From assembly GCA_042219835.1 (NCBI GenBank), contig JBHJMN010000020.1, positions 36,396-100,395 on the forward strand: a DNA stretch of 64,000 nt, in the 5' to 3' direction. How positions within the stretch are numbered: the first letter of the stretch is position 1; the number at the start of each line of letters is the position of its first letter. The notes under the pieces were generated by a model. It saw only the letters and a list, made by a program, of their open reading frames with translations. It had not been told where the DNA came from and ran no database searches. This document shows positions 25,541 to 34,292 of this stretch, piece after piece. Source of the DNA: Paenibacillus_G elgii_A (GTDB lineage Bacteria > Bacillota > Bacilli > Paenibacillales > NBRC-103111). The position numbers were made by a program, and so were the translations under genes.

Positions 25541-26719
25541 TTGATTGGCAGAGGCCAAACGGGAAACGCCAAGCTGGTGAAGCACATTAACCGGGAAGGC
25601 ATTCTTCATCAGTTGAGAGAAAACCCCCGGGTATCGAGAGCCGATTTGGCGAAATTAACGGAGCTCAGCCGACCGTGCGTATCGGCCTTGGTGGACGAGA
25701 TGATCGTGGAAGGCTTGATCAGCGAAGTCGGGTTCGGAGAATCGAAGGGCGGCAGGAAGCCCATCCTTCTGGAATATAACTTTCAAGCTTACGGCGTCAT
25801 CGGCGCGGTATTCGAAGGCAGCACCTTACAGTTGGCCATCGCCGACCTGAAGGGGGAGCTGCTGGTTCAGCGCGCGACGTGCCTGCCGCATCCGATGAAC
25901 GGAGAGACGGCCATTCAGAGCATTGAGCAAGGGCTTGCGGCGCTGCTGAACGAAAGCGGATTCGATAAAGCAAGGCTGCTTGGCATGGGGCTCGGCTTGC
26001 CGGGGATTACCCAGCGAAGCGAAGGTACGGTTAGCTACGCCCCCAGTACGGGATGGATGGGGCTGCCCGTGCGGAAGGAGATCGAAGCGGCCTTGGGGCT
26101 GCCTGTGGTCATCGAGAATGATGTTAACTTGATGACGCTCGGCGAATTTCACAAGGGCATCGGCGTCGGGCATTCCAATCTGGTATATATGTATGCAGGA
26201 ACGGGGATCGGCGCCGGCATTATGATCGACGGGCAACTATACCGCGGAGCCAAAGAGGCGAGCGGGGAGATCGGCTATATGGTGATCGGTCCGGTCGGGA
26301 ACCAGACCAAGGGAGAATACGGCGTATTCGAGCGCAACTATTCCGTACGGGCCATTCGCGAGAAGGCCAAAGCCATCCTCCCTTCGATGGACGAGAGCGA
26401 GAGCATCGTCAAGCAAATCGTCGATCAAGCGAAAAGCGGGGGCGAAGCGGCGCAGACGCTTCTCGACGACATTTGCCGGCACTGGACCTACGGCATCGCC
26501 AATCTAACAAGCGTGATGGACCCGGCGCTTCTGATCCTCAGCGGAGAAATGCTGCATATCGGGGACGAAGGGGTTCATAAAATACAACAATGGTTAACCG
26601 ACTGGGTTCCTTCCGTTCCCCGGATCGAGATGGCTTCGCTCGGCGATCAGGCGGGACTTATCGGGGCGATTCATTGCGCGCTGGAGGCTTTTCCGTCCAC
26701 TTCCAAGCAGCAGCGGTAA
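25541..26719 (+). CDS. ROK-family transcriptional repressor (NagC/XylR type)
   Basis: A 392-residue protein with a winged helix at the N terminus (LRENPRVSRADLAKLTELSR, PCVSALVDEMI) and a ROK sugar-sensing domain. The domain shows GLGLPGITQ, VIENDVNLMTLGEF, YMYAGTGIGAGIMIDGQLYR and a phosphate loop. The zinc-binding CxCGxxGC motif common in ROK kinases is absent (VGNQTKGEYG instead), as in several pure regulators. The start is TTG 25541 after AAGGGGGGAC. It heads the transporter/deacetylase cluster and probably represses it until a sugar ligand appears. Confidence 0.9.
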   Translation: MIGRGQTGNAKLVKHINREGILHQLRENPRVSRADLAKLTELSRPCVSALVDEMIVEGLISEVGFGESKGGRKPILLEYNFQAYGVIGAVFEGSTLQLAIADLKGELLVQRATCLPHPMNGETAIQSIEQGLAALLNESGFDKARLLGMGLGLPGITQRSEGTVSYAPSTGWMGLPVRKEIEAALGLPVVIENDVNLMTLGEFHKGIGVGHSNLVYMYAGTGIGAGIMIDGQLYRGAKEASGEIGYMVIGPVGNQTKGEYGVFERNYSVRAIREKAKAILPSMDESESIVKQIVDQAKSGGEAAQTLLDDICRHWTYGIANLTSVMDPALLILSGEMLHIGDEGVHKIQQWLTDWVPSVPRIEMASLGDQAGLIGAIHCALEAFPSTSKQQR

Positions 26720-26797
26720 GCGGCGTTGTCGCTTCCGATGCTGTTTGGCTCAAGTGAAGACGCTTACAATTTTGCATAAAGTACAGGAGGTCAAAAC

Positions 26798-27892
26798 ATG
26801 ACAAAGAAAAAAGCAACGACTTGGTTAACGGGGGCCGTGCTTAGCATGGCGATGCTGACGGTGACGGCCTGTGGAGGAGGGGCTTCCGACGGCGCTCAAA
26901 AGCCGGAAGACAAATCGTCCGGGGCATCGAAGCCCGAGAAGCAGAAGCTGGTCATTTATACGGCCAGGGATAAGAACGTCGTCGAAGAAATTATTCCCAA
27001 ATTTAAAGAGCAAAACCCGGGGATGGAAGTTGAGGTTCTTACCATGGGGGCACAGCAGGTACTGGAGCGCGTGCGCGGGGAGAAAGCGAACCCGCAAGCC
27101 GATTTCTGGTGGGGCGGCACGCAATCGGCGCTGATGACGGCGGCGAACGAAGGGCTGCTTGAGAGCGTCAAACCGAGCTTTGCCGACAAAATTCCGGCGA
27201 TGTACAAAGACAGCCAGGACCGCTGGTACGGCGAAATGCTGCTGCCGGAAGTCATCATGTACAACTCCAAAGCGCTGAAAAAAGAAGATGCTCCCAAAGA
27301 TTGGGACGACCTGCTGGACGCCAAGTACAAGGGCAAAATCATCATTCGCGGCGTGCTTGCTTCCGGAACGATGAGAACGATTTATTCTTCCCTGATTTAC
27401 CGTCAAGACGCGAACGATCCGAAGAAAGGGTACGACTGGCTGAAAAAGCTTGACGCCAATACGAAGGAATACGCCCAAGATCCGACCAACCTGTACCTGA
27501 AGCTGGCGCGCGAAGAAGGCACGCTGTCGCTGTGGAACCTGCAGGATATTATGATCCAGAAGGAGCTGCAAAAGCAGCCGTTCGACTTCATTTACCCTGC
27601 GAGCGGAGCGCCGATTCTGGTCGACGGCGTTGGAGTGGTCAAAGGCGCGAAAAACATGGAAGCCGCCAAGAAATTTTATGAGTTCCTCTTCGATTCGAAG
27701 CTGCGCGTCGAGCTGGCGGAGAAGCTGTATCAGATTCCGACGCGTACGGACATCAACAAAGACACGCTTCCGGCTTGGTTAAAAGGGCTGGAGCTAAAAC
27801 CGCTGAATATCGATTGGGCCGTCATGGCACAAAAAGAGAAAGAATGGATGCAGCATTGGGATGAGAACATCAAAGGGAAAGGTTCCAAATAA
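26798..27892 (+). CDS. Fe(III)/phosphonate-type ABC transporter substrate-binding lipoprotein
   Basis: A 364-residue lipoprotein with lipobox TVTAC (Cys about 25) and a Gly/Ser-rich linker. The mature part resembles the FutA/AfuA and aminoethylphosphonate binding proteins: LVIYTARDKNVVEEIIPKF, ADFWWGGTQSALM, EVIMYNSKAL, GVGVVKGAKNMEAAKKFYEF. The name iron transporter is a family label. The neighbours are sugar deacetylases and a sugar kinase, so an organic ligand is more likely here. AGGAGGTC precedes the ATG. Confidence 0.85.
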   Translation: MTKKKATTWLTGAVLSMAMLTVTACGGGASDGAQKPEDKSSGASKPEKQKLVIYTARDKNVVEEIIPKFKEQNPGMEVEVLTMGAQQVLERVRGEKANPQADFWWGGTQSALMTAANEGLLESVKPSFADKIPAMYKDSQDRWYGEMLLPEVIMYNSKALKKEDAPKDWDDLLDAKYKGKIIIRGVLASGTMRTIYSSLIYRQDANDPKKGYDWLKKLDANTKEYAQDPTNLYLKLAREEGTLSLWNLQDIMIQKELQKQPFDFIYPASGAPILVDGVGVVKGAKNMEAAKKFYEFLFDSKLRVELAEKLYQIPTRTDINKDTLPAWLKGLELKPLNIDWAVMAQKEKEWMQHWDENIKGKGSK

Positions 27893-27949
27893 TGCATTCG
27901 GGCGGAGGAGCTCCTCCGCCTGATCATTTTACCAAAGGAGGAAGCCTGC

Positions 27950-29029
27950 TTGATAGAGGTCATACTGGATCACGTCAGCAAACAATTCGGAAATGTCAAG
28001 GGAGTTACGGATGTCAACATTCGGATTCAACCGGGGGAGTTCTTCACCTTTCTCGGGCCGAGCGGCTGCGGCAAAACAACGACGCTGCGGATGATCGCGG
28101 GGTTTTATTATCCGAGCGAGGGCCGTATCGTATTCGGCGATCAAGATGTCACGAACCTTCCCCCAAACAAAAGAAACACGGGAATGGTGTTCCAAAACTA
28201 TGCTTTGTTTCCGCACATGACGGTGTTTGAGAATATCGCATTCGGTCTGCAAGTAAGGAAAATCTCGAAATCCGAAATCGTTCAGCGTGTCGAACGCGCA
28301 CAGAAGCAGGTTCACTTGGAAGGCTACGGCAACCGCCGTATCGATCAATTGTCCGGCGGCCAGCAGCAGCGGGTTGCCTTGGCTCGCGCGCTGGTCATCG
28401 AGCCGCAAATTTTGCTCTTGGATGAGCCGTTATCGAACCTTGATGCGAAGCTCAGAGAAGAAACGAGAATCGAAATCAAGAGACTTCAGCTGGAGCTGGG
28501 AATTACAACGATCTACGTCACGCATGATCAGGCCGAGGCGATGGCGATGTCCGACCGGATCATGGTCATGCAGGGCGGTGTCGTCCAGCAGATCGGAAGT
28601 CCAGAAGAAATATATAACCGCCCGGTCAACCGGTTTGTCGCTTCCTTTATTGGAGAGTCCAATCTGTGGGAAGGAACCGTAGAGCGAGTCGAGGGCGGCG
28701 AAGCGGTCGTCCGTTTCGCTCCGGGCCTTAGCCTGAGAGGCTTGACCGCCAACGCTTCCCCGGACTGCAAGCTGGAGGCGGGCAAGAGTGTGACGATGTC
28801 CATCCGTCCGGAAGCGGTCCGCGAAGCGCTGCGAGGAGAGCAGCAAGACAATGTGGTCAACGGGAACGTGGTCATCTCCGAATTTACGGGAGTCAGCGTG
28901 AATTACGTATCGCAGGTGGCGGGCCAGCAATTGAAAGCGATGTTCGTCAATCAAGGGCACCGGGTGCGCGGACGCGGGGAAGAGATCGCCCTGTTCATTC
29001 CAAAAGAAAGCATCTATTTCTTGGGATAG
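27950..29029 (+). CDS. ABC transporter ATP-binding protein, FbpC/PotA type
   Basis: A 359-residue ATPase with Walker A GPSGCGKTT, Q-loop FQNYALFPHMTVFENI, signature LSGGQQQRV, Walker B ILLLDEPLSNLDA and a C-terminal TOBE domain (VTMSIRPEAV). The start is TTG 27950 (LIEVILDHVSKQFG) after AAAGGAGGAAG. It couples to the fused permease 15 bp downstream. Confidence 0.92.
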   Translation: MIEVILDHVSKQFGNVKGVTDVNIRIQPGEFFTFLGPSGCGKTTTLRMIAGFYYPSEGRIVFGDQDVTNLPPNKRNTGMVFQNYALFPHMTVFENIAFGLQVRKISKSEIVQRVERAQKQVHLEGYGNRRIDQLSGGQQQRVALARALVIEPQILLLDEPLSNLDAKLREETRIEIKRLQLELGITTIYVTHDQAEAMAMSDRIMVMQGGVVQQIGSPEEIYNRPVNRFVASFIGESNLWEGTVERVEGGEAVVRFAPGLSLRGLTANASPDCKLEAGKSVTMSIRPEAVREALRGEQQDNVVNGNVVISEFTGVSVNYVSQVAGQQLKAMFVNQGHRVRGRGEEIALFIPKESIYFLG

Positions 29030-29044
29030 CGAGGGGATGAATCT

Positions 29045-30760
29045 ATGAGATCTAAATTGGGAACAAGTTCATCCAAGCTGGGCTCCTTCACGCACTCGCC
29101 TTATTTCGTCTATGTCCTGGTCGCGCCTCTATTTTTGGTGCTCCTGGCTTATGTCGTGTATCCGTTGTTCCAGACGTTCGTGCAAAGTATCCAGGTAGAG
29201 GATCAGTTGTCGCTGAAAAACTATACCAAGTTTTTTAGCCTGGAGCATACGTCCAACCTGGAGGCGCTCTGGACCAGCATTTATATTTCCGTCTTAAGCG
29301 TCATCACCTGCGCGATCGTTGGCGTCGCCATGGCGTTCCTGCTGGAGCGCTACGAGTTTCCCGGCCGGAAAATTTTGGCCGTCCTCGTCCTTGTGCCGAT
29401 GGCTTTGCCGCCGCTTGTCGGCGTGCTGTCGTTTACGTTCTTGTACGGCGAAAGCGGCATTATCCCAAGAGCGCTCAAAGCGCTGTTTCATCTCGATCAG
29501 GTGCCGTTTTCCTTGAAAGGGATCTGGGGCGTGCTCGTGGTGCATACGTTTACGATGTACACTTACTTTTACATGACGGCTTCCTCGGCGATCCGCGGTC
29601 TCGATCCGTCTCTGGAAGAGGCGGCGGCGAGTCTCGGCGCAGGACGGATCTATATATGGCGGCGCGTCATTCTACCGATGCTGACGCCGGCGCTGGTCGC
29701 CTCTTCGCTGCTTGTCTTCATGATCGCGATGGCGTCCTATACGGCTCCGCTCATTTTCGGGATCGAGCGGACGATGACGATGCAGATTTATTTGTCCCGG
29801 ACGAACGGCAATCTGGATATGGCTGCGGCGCAGTCCACGATCCTGTCCGTCGTGTCTATCCTGTTCCTGCTCGTGATGCGCTGGTACCAAGGGCTGCGCA
29901 ATTACCAGAACATGAGCAAAGGCGTCAGCGTGCACCGCACGGAAGTGAAAAGCGCCGTAGGCAAGTATATCGCGATGATCCTGTCGATTATCGGCGTCAT
30001 CATCTTGCTGCTGCCGATTCTCGTGCTGGTCTTGATTTCGTTCTCGACGGACGGCACGTGGACGACGCAGATTCTTCCTCCGGAATATACGGCGAAGCAC
30101 TATGTGAAGCTGTTTACCGACAGCAAAACGTGGCGGCCGATTGCGAACAGCTTTCAGATGAGCTTCGTGGCGACGATCGGCAACATTATATTCGGCGTGG
30201 CGGCCGCTTATGCGATGGTCCGCTTGAAATTTAAAGGCAAAACGCTGCTGGACGTGCTGATCATGCTGCCGTGGGCGCTGCCGGGAACGGTCGTCGCGGT
30301 CAACCTGATCGCCGCTTTCAGCGAGCCGACCGTATTCAGCTTCAACCAAGTGCTGATCGGCAGCTTCTGGATATTGCCTTTGGCGTATTTCGTCCGCCAT
30401 TTGCCGCTCGTGTTCCGCTCCACGTCGGCGACGCTGGTCCAGATGGACGCATCGGTCGAGGAAGCGGCGCGCAACCTTGGCGCTTCCTGGTGGTACAGCT
30501 TCAGGCGGGTCGTCTTTCCGATGGCGCTGAGCGGGATACTTGCGGGCACGCTGCTCGCGTTCGTGCAGGGCATCGGGGAATTCGTTTCCTCCATTCTGCT
30601 CTTCACCGCGAGAAGCACGCCGCTTTCCGTCGAGATTTTCCAGCGGATGTATTCGTTCGAATTCGGTACGGCTTGCGCATACGGCGTGCTGCAAATTACG
30701 TTGATCATCATCGTGCTGTTCGTTTCGCGCAAAATGACGGGTGACAGCACGGCCGTGTAA
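29045..30760 (+). CDS. ABC transporter permease, two permease domains fused (FbpB type)
   Basis: A 571-residue membrane protein with about twelve helices arranged as two similar halves, residues 15-275 and 310-570. Each half has its own EAA loop: LEEAAASLGAGRIYIWRRVI and VEEAARNLGASWWYSFRRVV. One chain therefore provides the whole channel, as in ferric-iron and 2-aminoethylphosphonate importers. The ATG follows GAGGGGATGA. Confidence 0.92.
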   Translation: MRSKLGTSSSKLGSFTHSPYFVYVLVAPLFLVLLAYVVYPLFQTFVQSIQVEDQLSLKNYTKFFSLEHTSNLEALWTSIYISVLSVITCAIVGVAMAFLLERYEFPGRKILAVLVLVPMALPPLVGVLSFTFLYGESGIIPRALKALFHLDQVPFSLKGIWGVLVVHTFTMYTYFYMTASSAIRGLDPSLEEAAASLGAGRIYIWRRVILPMLTPALVASSLLVFMIAMASYTAPLIFGIERTMTMQIYLSRTNGNLDMAAAQSTILSVVSILFLLVMRWYQGLRNYQNMSKGVSVHRTEVKSAVGKYIAMILSIIGVIILLLPILVLVLISFSTDGTWTTQILPPEYTAKHYVKLFTDSKTWRPIANSFQMSFVATIGNIIFGVAAAYAMVRLKFKGKTLLDVLIMLPWALPGTVVAVNLIAAFSEPTVFSFNQVLIGSFWILPLAYFVRHLPLVFRSTSATLVQMDASVEEAARNLGASWWYSFRRVVFPMALSGILAGTLLAFVQGIGEFVSSILLFTARSTPLSVEIFQRMYSFEFGTACAYGVLQITLIIIVLFVSRKMTGDSTAV

Positions 30761-30872
30761 CTGACGGTCATCTCGTGGGAACACCTAGGAGTTCATCATC
30801 CACGTTATGATATACAGCGGGAAAAAGGCCATTTCCGGCTGAGGAACATTCCACCATCAGAGGAGGAGTTAG

Positions 30873-33422
30873 ATGATCAAGGGTAAGTCGACCTCAAAGT
30901 TTTGTTCCATTGTCATGAGCGCCGTACTGGCGGGCGGCATGCTGCTGCCCGCGCAAGCTCAGCCCGCGTATGCGGACCGGGGCGTCGTCGATCTGTGGAA
31001 GTCGATTAAACCGCTGACCACGATTGCCAGCGCGATGAACACAGGGGCTCACCCGGACGATGAACACAGCGCGACCTTGGCGTATCTTTCCTTGGGGCGA
31101 GGGGTAAATACCTCCAGCGTCATCGCTGTCCGGGGAGAAGGGGGACAGAACGAAATCGGGAGCGAGCTGGGGCAAGCCCTCGGCATCATTCGGACCCGTG
31201 AGCTGCAGGAAGCGTCCAAAATCACCAATGTGACGTTGGGTATGCTGGGCGAGCAGTTGGACGATCCGATCTACGATTTCGGCTTTTCCAAGAGCGTAGA
31301 GGAAACGCTGGAGAAATGGGGCGACTCGGTCGCTTACGAACGATTGATTCGGAAAATTCGCGAGCTGCGTCCGGATGTGATCATTCCTTCGTTTTTGAAT
31401 GAAGCCTCCACGCACGGGCATCACCGAACGATCAACGTCCTTACCGTTCGGGCGTTCAAAGATGCCGCGAATCCGGAGATTTTCCCTGAACATCTGAAAC
31501 AAGGGCTTCAGCCTTGGCAGATCAAGAAGCTGTATCTGCCTGCCAATGCCAAGGATTACACCGTGAATGCGCCGATCGGGGATTACAACGAAATCTATGG
31601 GTCGTCTTATCTCCAGCTCGGGGAAGAATCCCGCTTCATGCACAAGAGCCAAGGCATGGGGAAGGTCTATGACGAAGGTCCCGTACAAGGCGATTTGTTC
31701 AGCAATTACTACAAGCTGGATCTGAGCACGGTGAAATCGGCGGACAAGGAAAAAGACTTCTTCGACGGCATCGCCTTCACCTTCGAGGATTTGGCGAAAG
31801 AAATCGACGCGAAGGGCAAAGACAACAAGATTGTCAAGCACCTGCGCGAACTGCAAAAGGATGCGGACGAAGTCGTTGCCGCTTACCCGAGCTTTGCCAA
31901 AGTGCTGAAGGAAGTCCATGACATGAAAGCGGACGTCCAGACGGCGCTGGCCGACATCAAAGCATCCGGTTTGGAGGCGGCGACCAAGGAGGATCTGCTT
32001 TACCGGCTCCATGTCAAAGAAGAGCAGTTGAACAAAGCGAGCATGGAATCGGCGTCCGTCGTGGCGAAGGTCAAGCCGGCCGCAAGCGAGCTGGTAGCCG
32101 GTCAGACGACGAAGGTCACCGTGTCGGCCTTCAACGGCGGTTCCGTGAAATTGAACAAAATCAACCTGAGCCTGAACGTGCCCGCCGGTTGGACGGCGAA
32201 GCCGGCCGGAGCGACCAGCTTCGAGCAATTAGGCTACAACGAGACGGCATCGGCGACCTTCGAGGTGACGATTCCGGCGGACGCACTGCTGTTCAAGCCT
32301 TACGATCCTTCGGTGTTCAACGCGAAGGTCGAATACCAGGCGTACGATACGGCAACGACGCTGAAGGTCACGCCACAGAACGCTGTAGCCGTGCTGCCTC
32401 CATATTCGATGTCGCTCAGCCCGAGCGCAACCATTTTGAATACGCTCAAATCGCAAGAGCCGATTCCGGTAAAGGTCACCGTGCGCAACTATACGCCGGG
32501 CGCTTCCAAGGCTACGGTGTCGCTGAACGTGCCGGAAGGCTGGACGGCGGAGCCGGCAGCCGAAGAGCTGAGCTTTGCGGCGAAAGGCGAAACGAAGTCC
32601 GTCGCGTTCACGGTCAAGGCCGCTTCGAACGTCGCGCCGGGTAAATTCACCGTGACGGCCGTTGCGAAGAACGGCGATGTGCAGAGCACGCAGGGCGCGC
32701 AGGTCATCGAATATCCGCATATCGGCAAGACGTACATGGTGCAGCCGGCCGAGCTGAAAATCCAGGCCTTCGACCTGAAGGTTCCGGACAAATTGAAGGT
32801 AGGCTACGTCTCCAGCGGTTTCGACAACATCGATCAATACTTGCGTCAAGTCGGCGTCGATGTCGTGAAGCTGGAAGCGAAGGATATCCAATACGGGGAT
32901 CTTTCCCAATATGACACAATCGTGTTGGGCATTCGCGCTTACGCGTTCCGTCCGGAACTGATTCCGAGCAATCAGCGCTTGTTGAGCTACGTTCAAAATG
33001 GCGGCAATCTCGTCGTCCAATATCATAAGCCGGAAGACAAATGGTCGCCGGAGCTTGCTCCGTACCCGATCAAAATCGGCTCTCCGCTCATTCAGTGGCG
33101 CGTAACGGACGAGAATTCCAAAGTGACGATGCTGACTCCGGATCATCCGATGTTCAATTCGCCGAACAAGATTACGGACCAGGATTGGAGCAACTGGATT
33201 CAAGACCGCTCCGCCTACAATCCGTCGGAATGGGGCAAGGAGTATACGGCGCTCATCTCGAACGGGGACCCGGGCGAGAAGGAGTTTACCGGCACATTCC
33301 TCACTGCGCATTACGGCAAAGGGGTATATACTTACAGCTCGTTAGTGTGGTACCGCGAGATTCCGGCTTTGGTTCCGGGCTCGATCCGCATGTTTGTGAA
33401 TATGATTAGTCAAAAGCAGTAA
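30873..33422 (+). CDS. Secreted PIG-L family deacetylase with NPCBM-associated (NEW3) domains
   Basis: An 849-residue exported protein. A signal peptide ends near AQPAYA (residue about 34). The PIG-L/LmbE zinc deacetylase core (about 50-330) has the metal motif GAHPDDEHSATLAYL and a second ligand in STHGHHRTINVLTVRAF. Two beta-sandwich NEW3-like domains follow (AGWTAKPAGATSFEQLGYNE and EGWTAEPAAEELSFAAKGET), then a class I glutamine-amidotransferase-like region (KVGYVSSGFDNIDQYLRQVG). PIG-L enzymes remove acetyl groups from GlcNAc conjugates, so this one may start breakdown of the transported compound outside the cell. AGAGGAGGAG precedes the ATG. Confidence 0.87.
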   Translation: MIKGKSTSKFCSIVMSAVLAGGMLLPAQAQPAYADRGVVDLWKSIKPLTTIASAMNTGAHPDDEHSATLAYLSLGRGVNTSSVIAVRGEGGQNEIGSELGQALGIIRTRELQEASKITNVTLGMLGEQLDDPIYDFGFSKSVEETLEKWGDSVAYERLIRKIRELRPDVIIPSFLNEASTHGHHRTINVLTVRAFKDAANPEIFPEHLKQGLQPWQIKKLYLPANAKDYTVNAPIGDYNEIYGSSYLQLGEESRFMHKSQGMGKVYDEGPVQGDLFSNYYKLDLSTVKSADKEKDFFDGIAFTFEDLAKEIDAKGKDNKIVKHLRELQKDADEVVAAYPSFAKVLKEVHDMKADVQTALADIKASGLEAATKEDLLYRLHVKEEQLNKASMESASVVAKVKPAASELVAGQTTKVTVSAFNGGSVKLNKINLSLNVPAGWTAKPAGATSFEQLGYNETASATFEVTIPADALLFKPYDPSVFNAKVEYQAYDTATTLKVTPQNAVAVLPPYSMSLSPSATILNTLKSQEPIPVKVTVRNYTPGASKATVSLNVPEGWTAEPAAEELSFAAKGETKSVAFTVKAASNVAPGKFTVTAVAKNGDVQSTQGAQVIEYPHIGKTYMVQPAELKIQAFDLKVPDKLKVGYVSSGFDNIDQYLRQVGVDVVKLEAKDIQYGDLSQYDTIVLGIRAYAFRPELIPSNQRLLSYVQNGGNLVVQYHKPEDKWSPELAPYPIKIGSPLIQWRVTDENSKVTMLTPDHPMFNSPNKITDQDWSNWIQDRSAYNPSEWGKEYTALISNGDPGEKEFTGTFLTAHYGKGVYTYSSLVWYREIPALVPGSIRMFVNMISQKQ

Positions 33423-33464
33423 TCGCACGTTATTGTCGTACAGCAAGCAAACAATACAGCAGTA

Positions 33465-33489
33465 GGAGGGGACCCTTCGGGGTCCTCCC
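33465..33489 (+). promoter_or_regulatory. Intercistronic UUCG hairpin
   Basis: GGACCC (33470-33475) and GGGTCC (33480-33485) close a TTCG tetraloop, extended by G-rich/C-rich flanks. No T-run follows, so it is more likely a processing or stability element than a terminator. Confidence 0.55.
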
Positions 33490-33523
33490 CCATACGATGA
33501 AGAAGCGGAGGTTTAAGGAGCAT

Positions 33524-34288
33524 ATGAATGTAATCGGAGTTCACGGGCGGGAGATCGGTCAAGTGACGGAGCGCGCGCAATTCGCCGTCGTCCCACTGGG
33601 TTCGGTGGAATACCACGGTCCGCATTCCCCACTCGGGACCGATACGATCTTGGCGGACGGCTTCGCCGAACGGATCGATGCCTCGCTGCATCCTTTGATC
33701 TATCCGACGGTACCGTACTCAGCCTGCCCGGGCAAAACGCAGCATTATCCCGGAACGATCTCGGTCCGGCCCTCGATTTTTATCGATTATCTCACCGATG
33801 TGGTCGAAGGCATCTGCCGGCTCGGCATCCGCAATATCGTGCTGCTGAACGCCCACGACGCCAATATGGGCCCGTCCCGGACCGTCGCCGAGGCGGTGAC
33901 CGGCAGCTACCCCGACGCCAGCTTTCTTCTGATCAACTGGTGGCAGATGGCGACCGTCGATTTTACGCAGCGGTTGGGGCTGTTCCAAGGGATGGCGGGA
34001 AGAGGACACGGCGGTCCGTACGAGATGTCGGCCGTGAAGGCGTTTCGCCCGGACATGGTGATCGTGCAGGAATCGGACTTGGAATTAGATTCATGTCCTC
34101 CTTTATCTCCTTTGCCTTACGTATTGGTGGAAGGAACCCCCCAAGGCTGGGACGGCTATACGGGCCGCATCCGGCAGTGCTCCTTGGAGGCGGGACAGCG
34201 TATCGTTGAAGAAGCAAGCCGCAATATGAACTTGCTCATTAAAGAATGGCTGGATATGAGAACAGGAAACAATAGGGAGGCCAAGTAA
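33524..34288 (+). CDS. Creatininase-family amidohydrolase
   Basis: A 254-residue metal enzyme of the creatininase/MftE fold, which hydrolyses amide bonds or trims peptides. Metal ligands appear in PLGSVEYHGPHSPLGTDTIL (Glu, His, Asp) and HGGPYEMSA (His, Glu). VLLNAHDANMG replaces the usual NGHGGN. That change in a conserved loop suggests an altered substrate. The start is ATG 33524 after AAGGAG; an upstream ATG at 33497 precedes that site. It lies between the secreted deacetylase and the lyase in one operon. Confidence 0.85.
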   Translation: MNVIGVHGREIGQVTERAQFAVVPLGSVEYHGPHSPLGTDTILADGFAERIDASLHPLIYPTVPYSACPGKTQHYPGTISVRPSIFIDYLTDVVEGICRLGIRNIVLLNAHDANMGPSRTVAEAVTGSYPDASFLLINWWQMATVDFTQRLGLFQGMAGRGHGGPYEMSAVKAFRPDMVIVQESDLELDSCPPLSPLPYVLVEGTPQGWDGYTGRIRQCSLEAGQRIVEEASRNMNLLIKEWLDMRTGNNREAK

Positions 34289-34292
34289 CGCT

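Noticed and set aside
26798..30760. Dedicated ferric iron importer
   Set aside because: The family label points to iron, but all neighbours act on sugars or amides and no iron-regulator site was seen.
30894..32228. 444-codon minus-strand frame
   Set aside because: Antisense to the secreted PIG-L deacetylase; Arg-rich shadow of a GC-rich gene.
33465..33489. Terminator between the secreted deacetylase and creatininase-type genes
   Set aside because: The UUCG hairpin lacks a T-run and the operon continues with close spacing.
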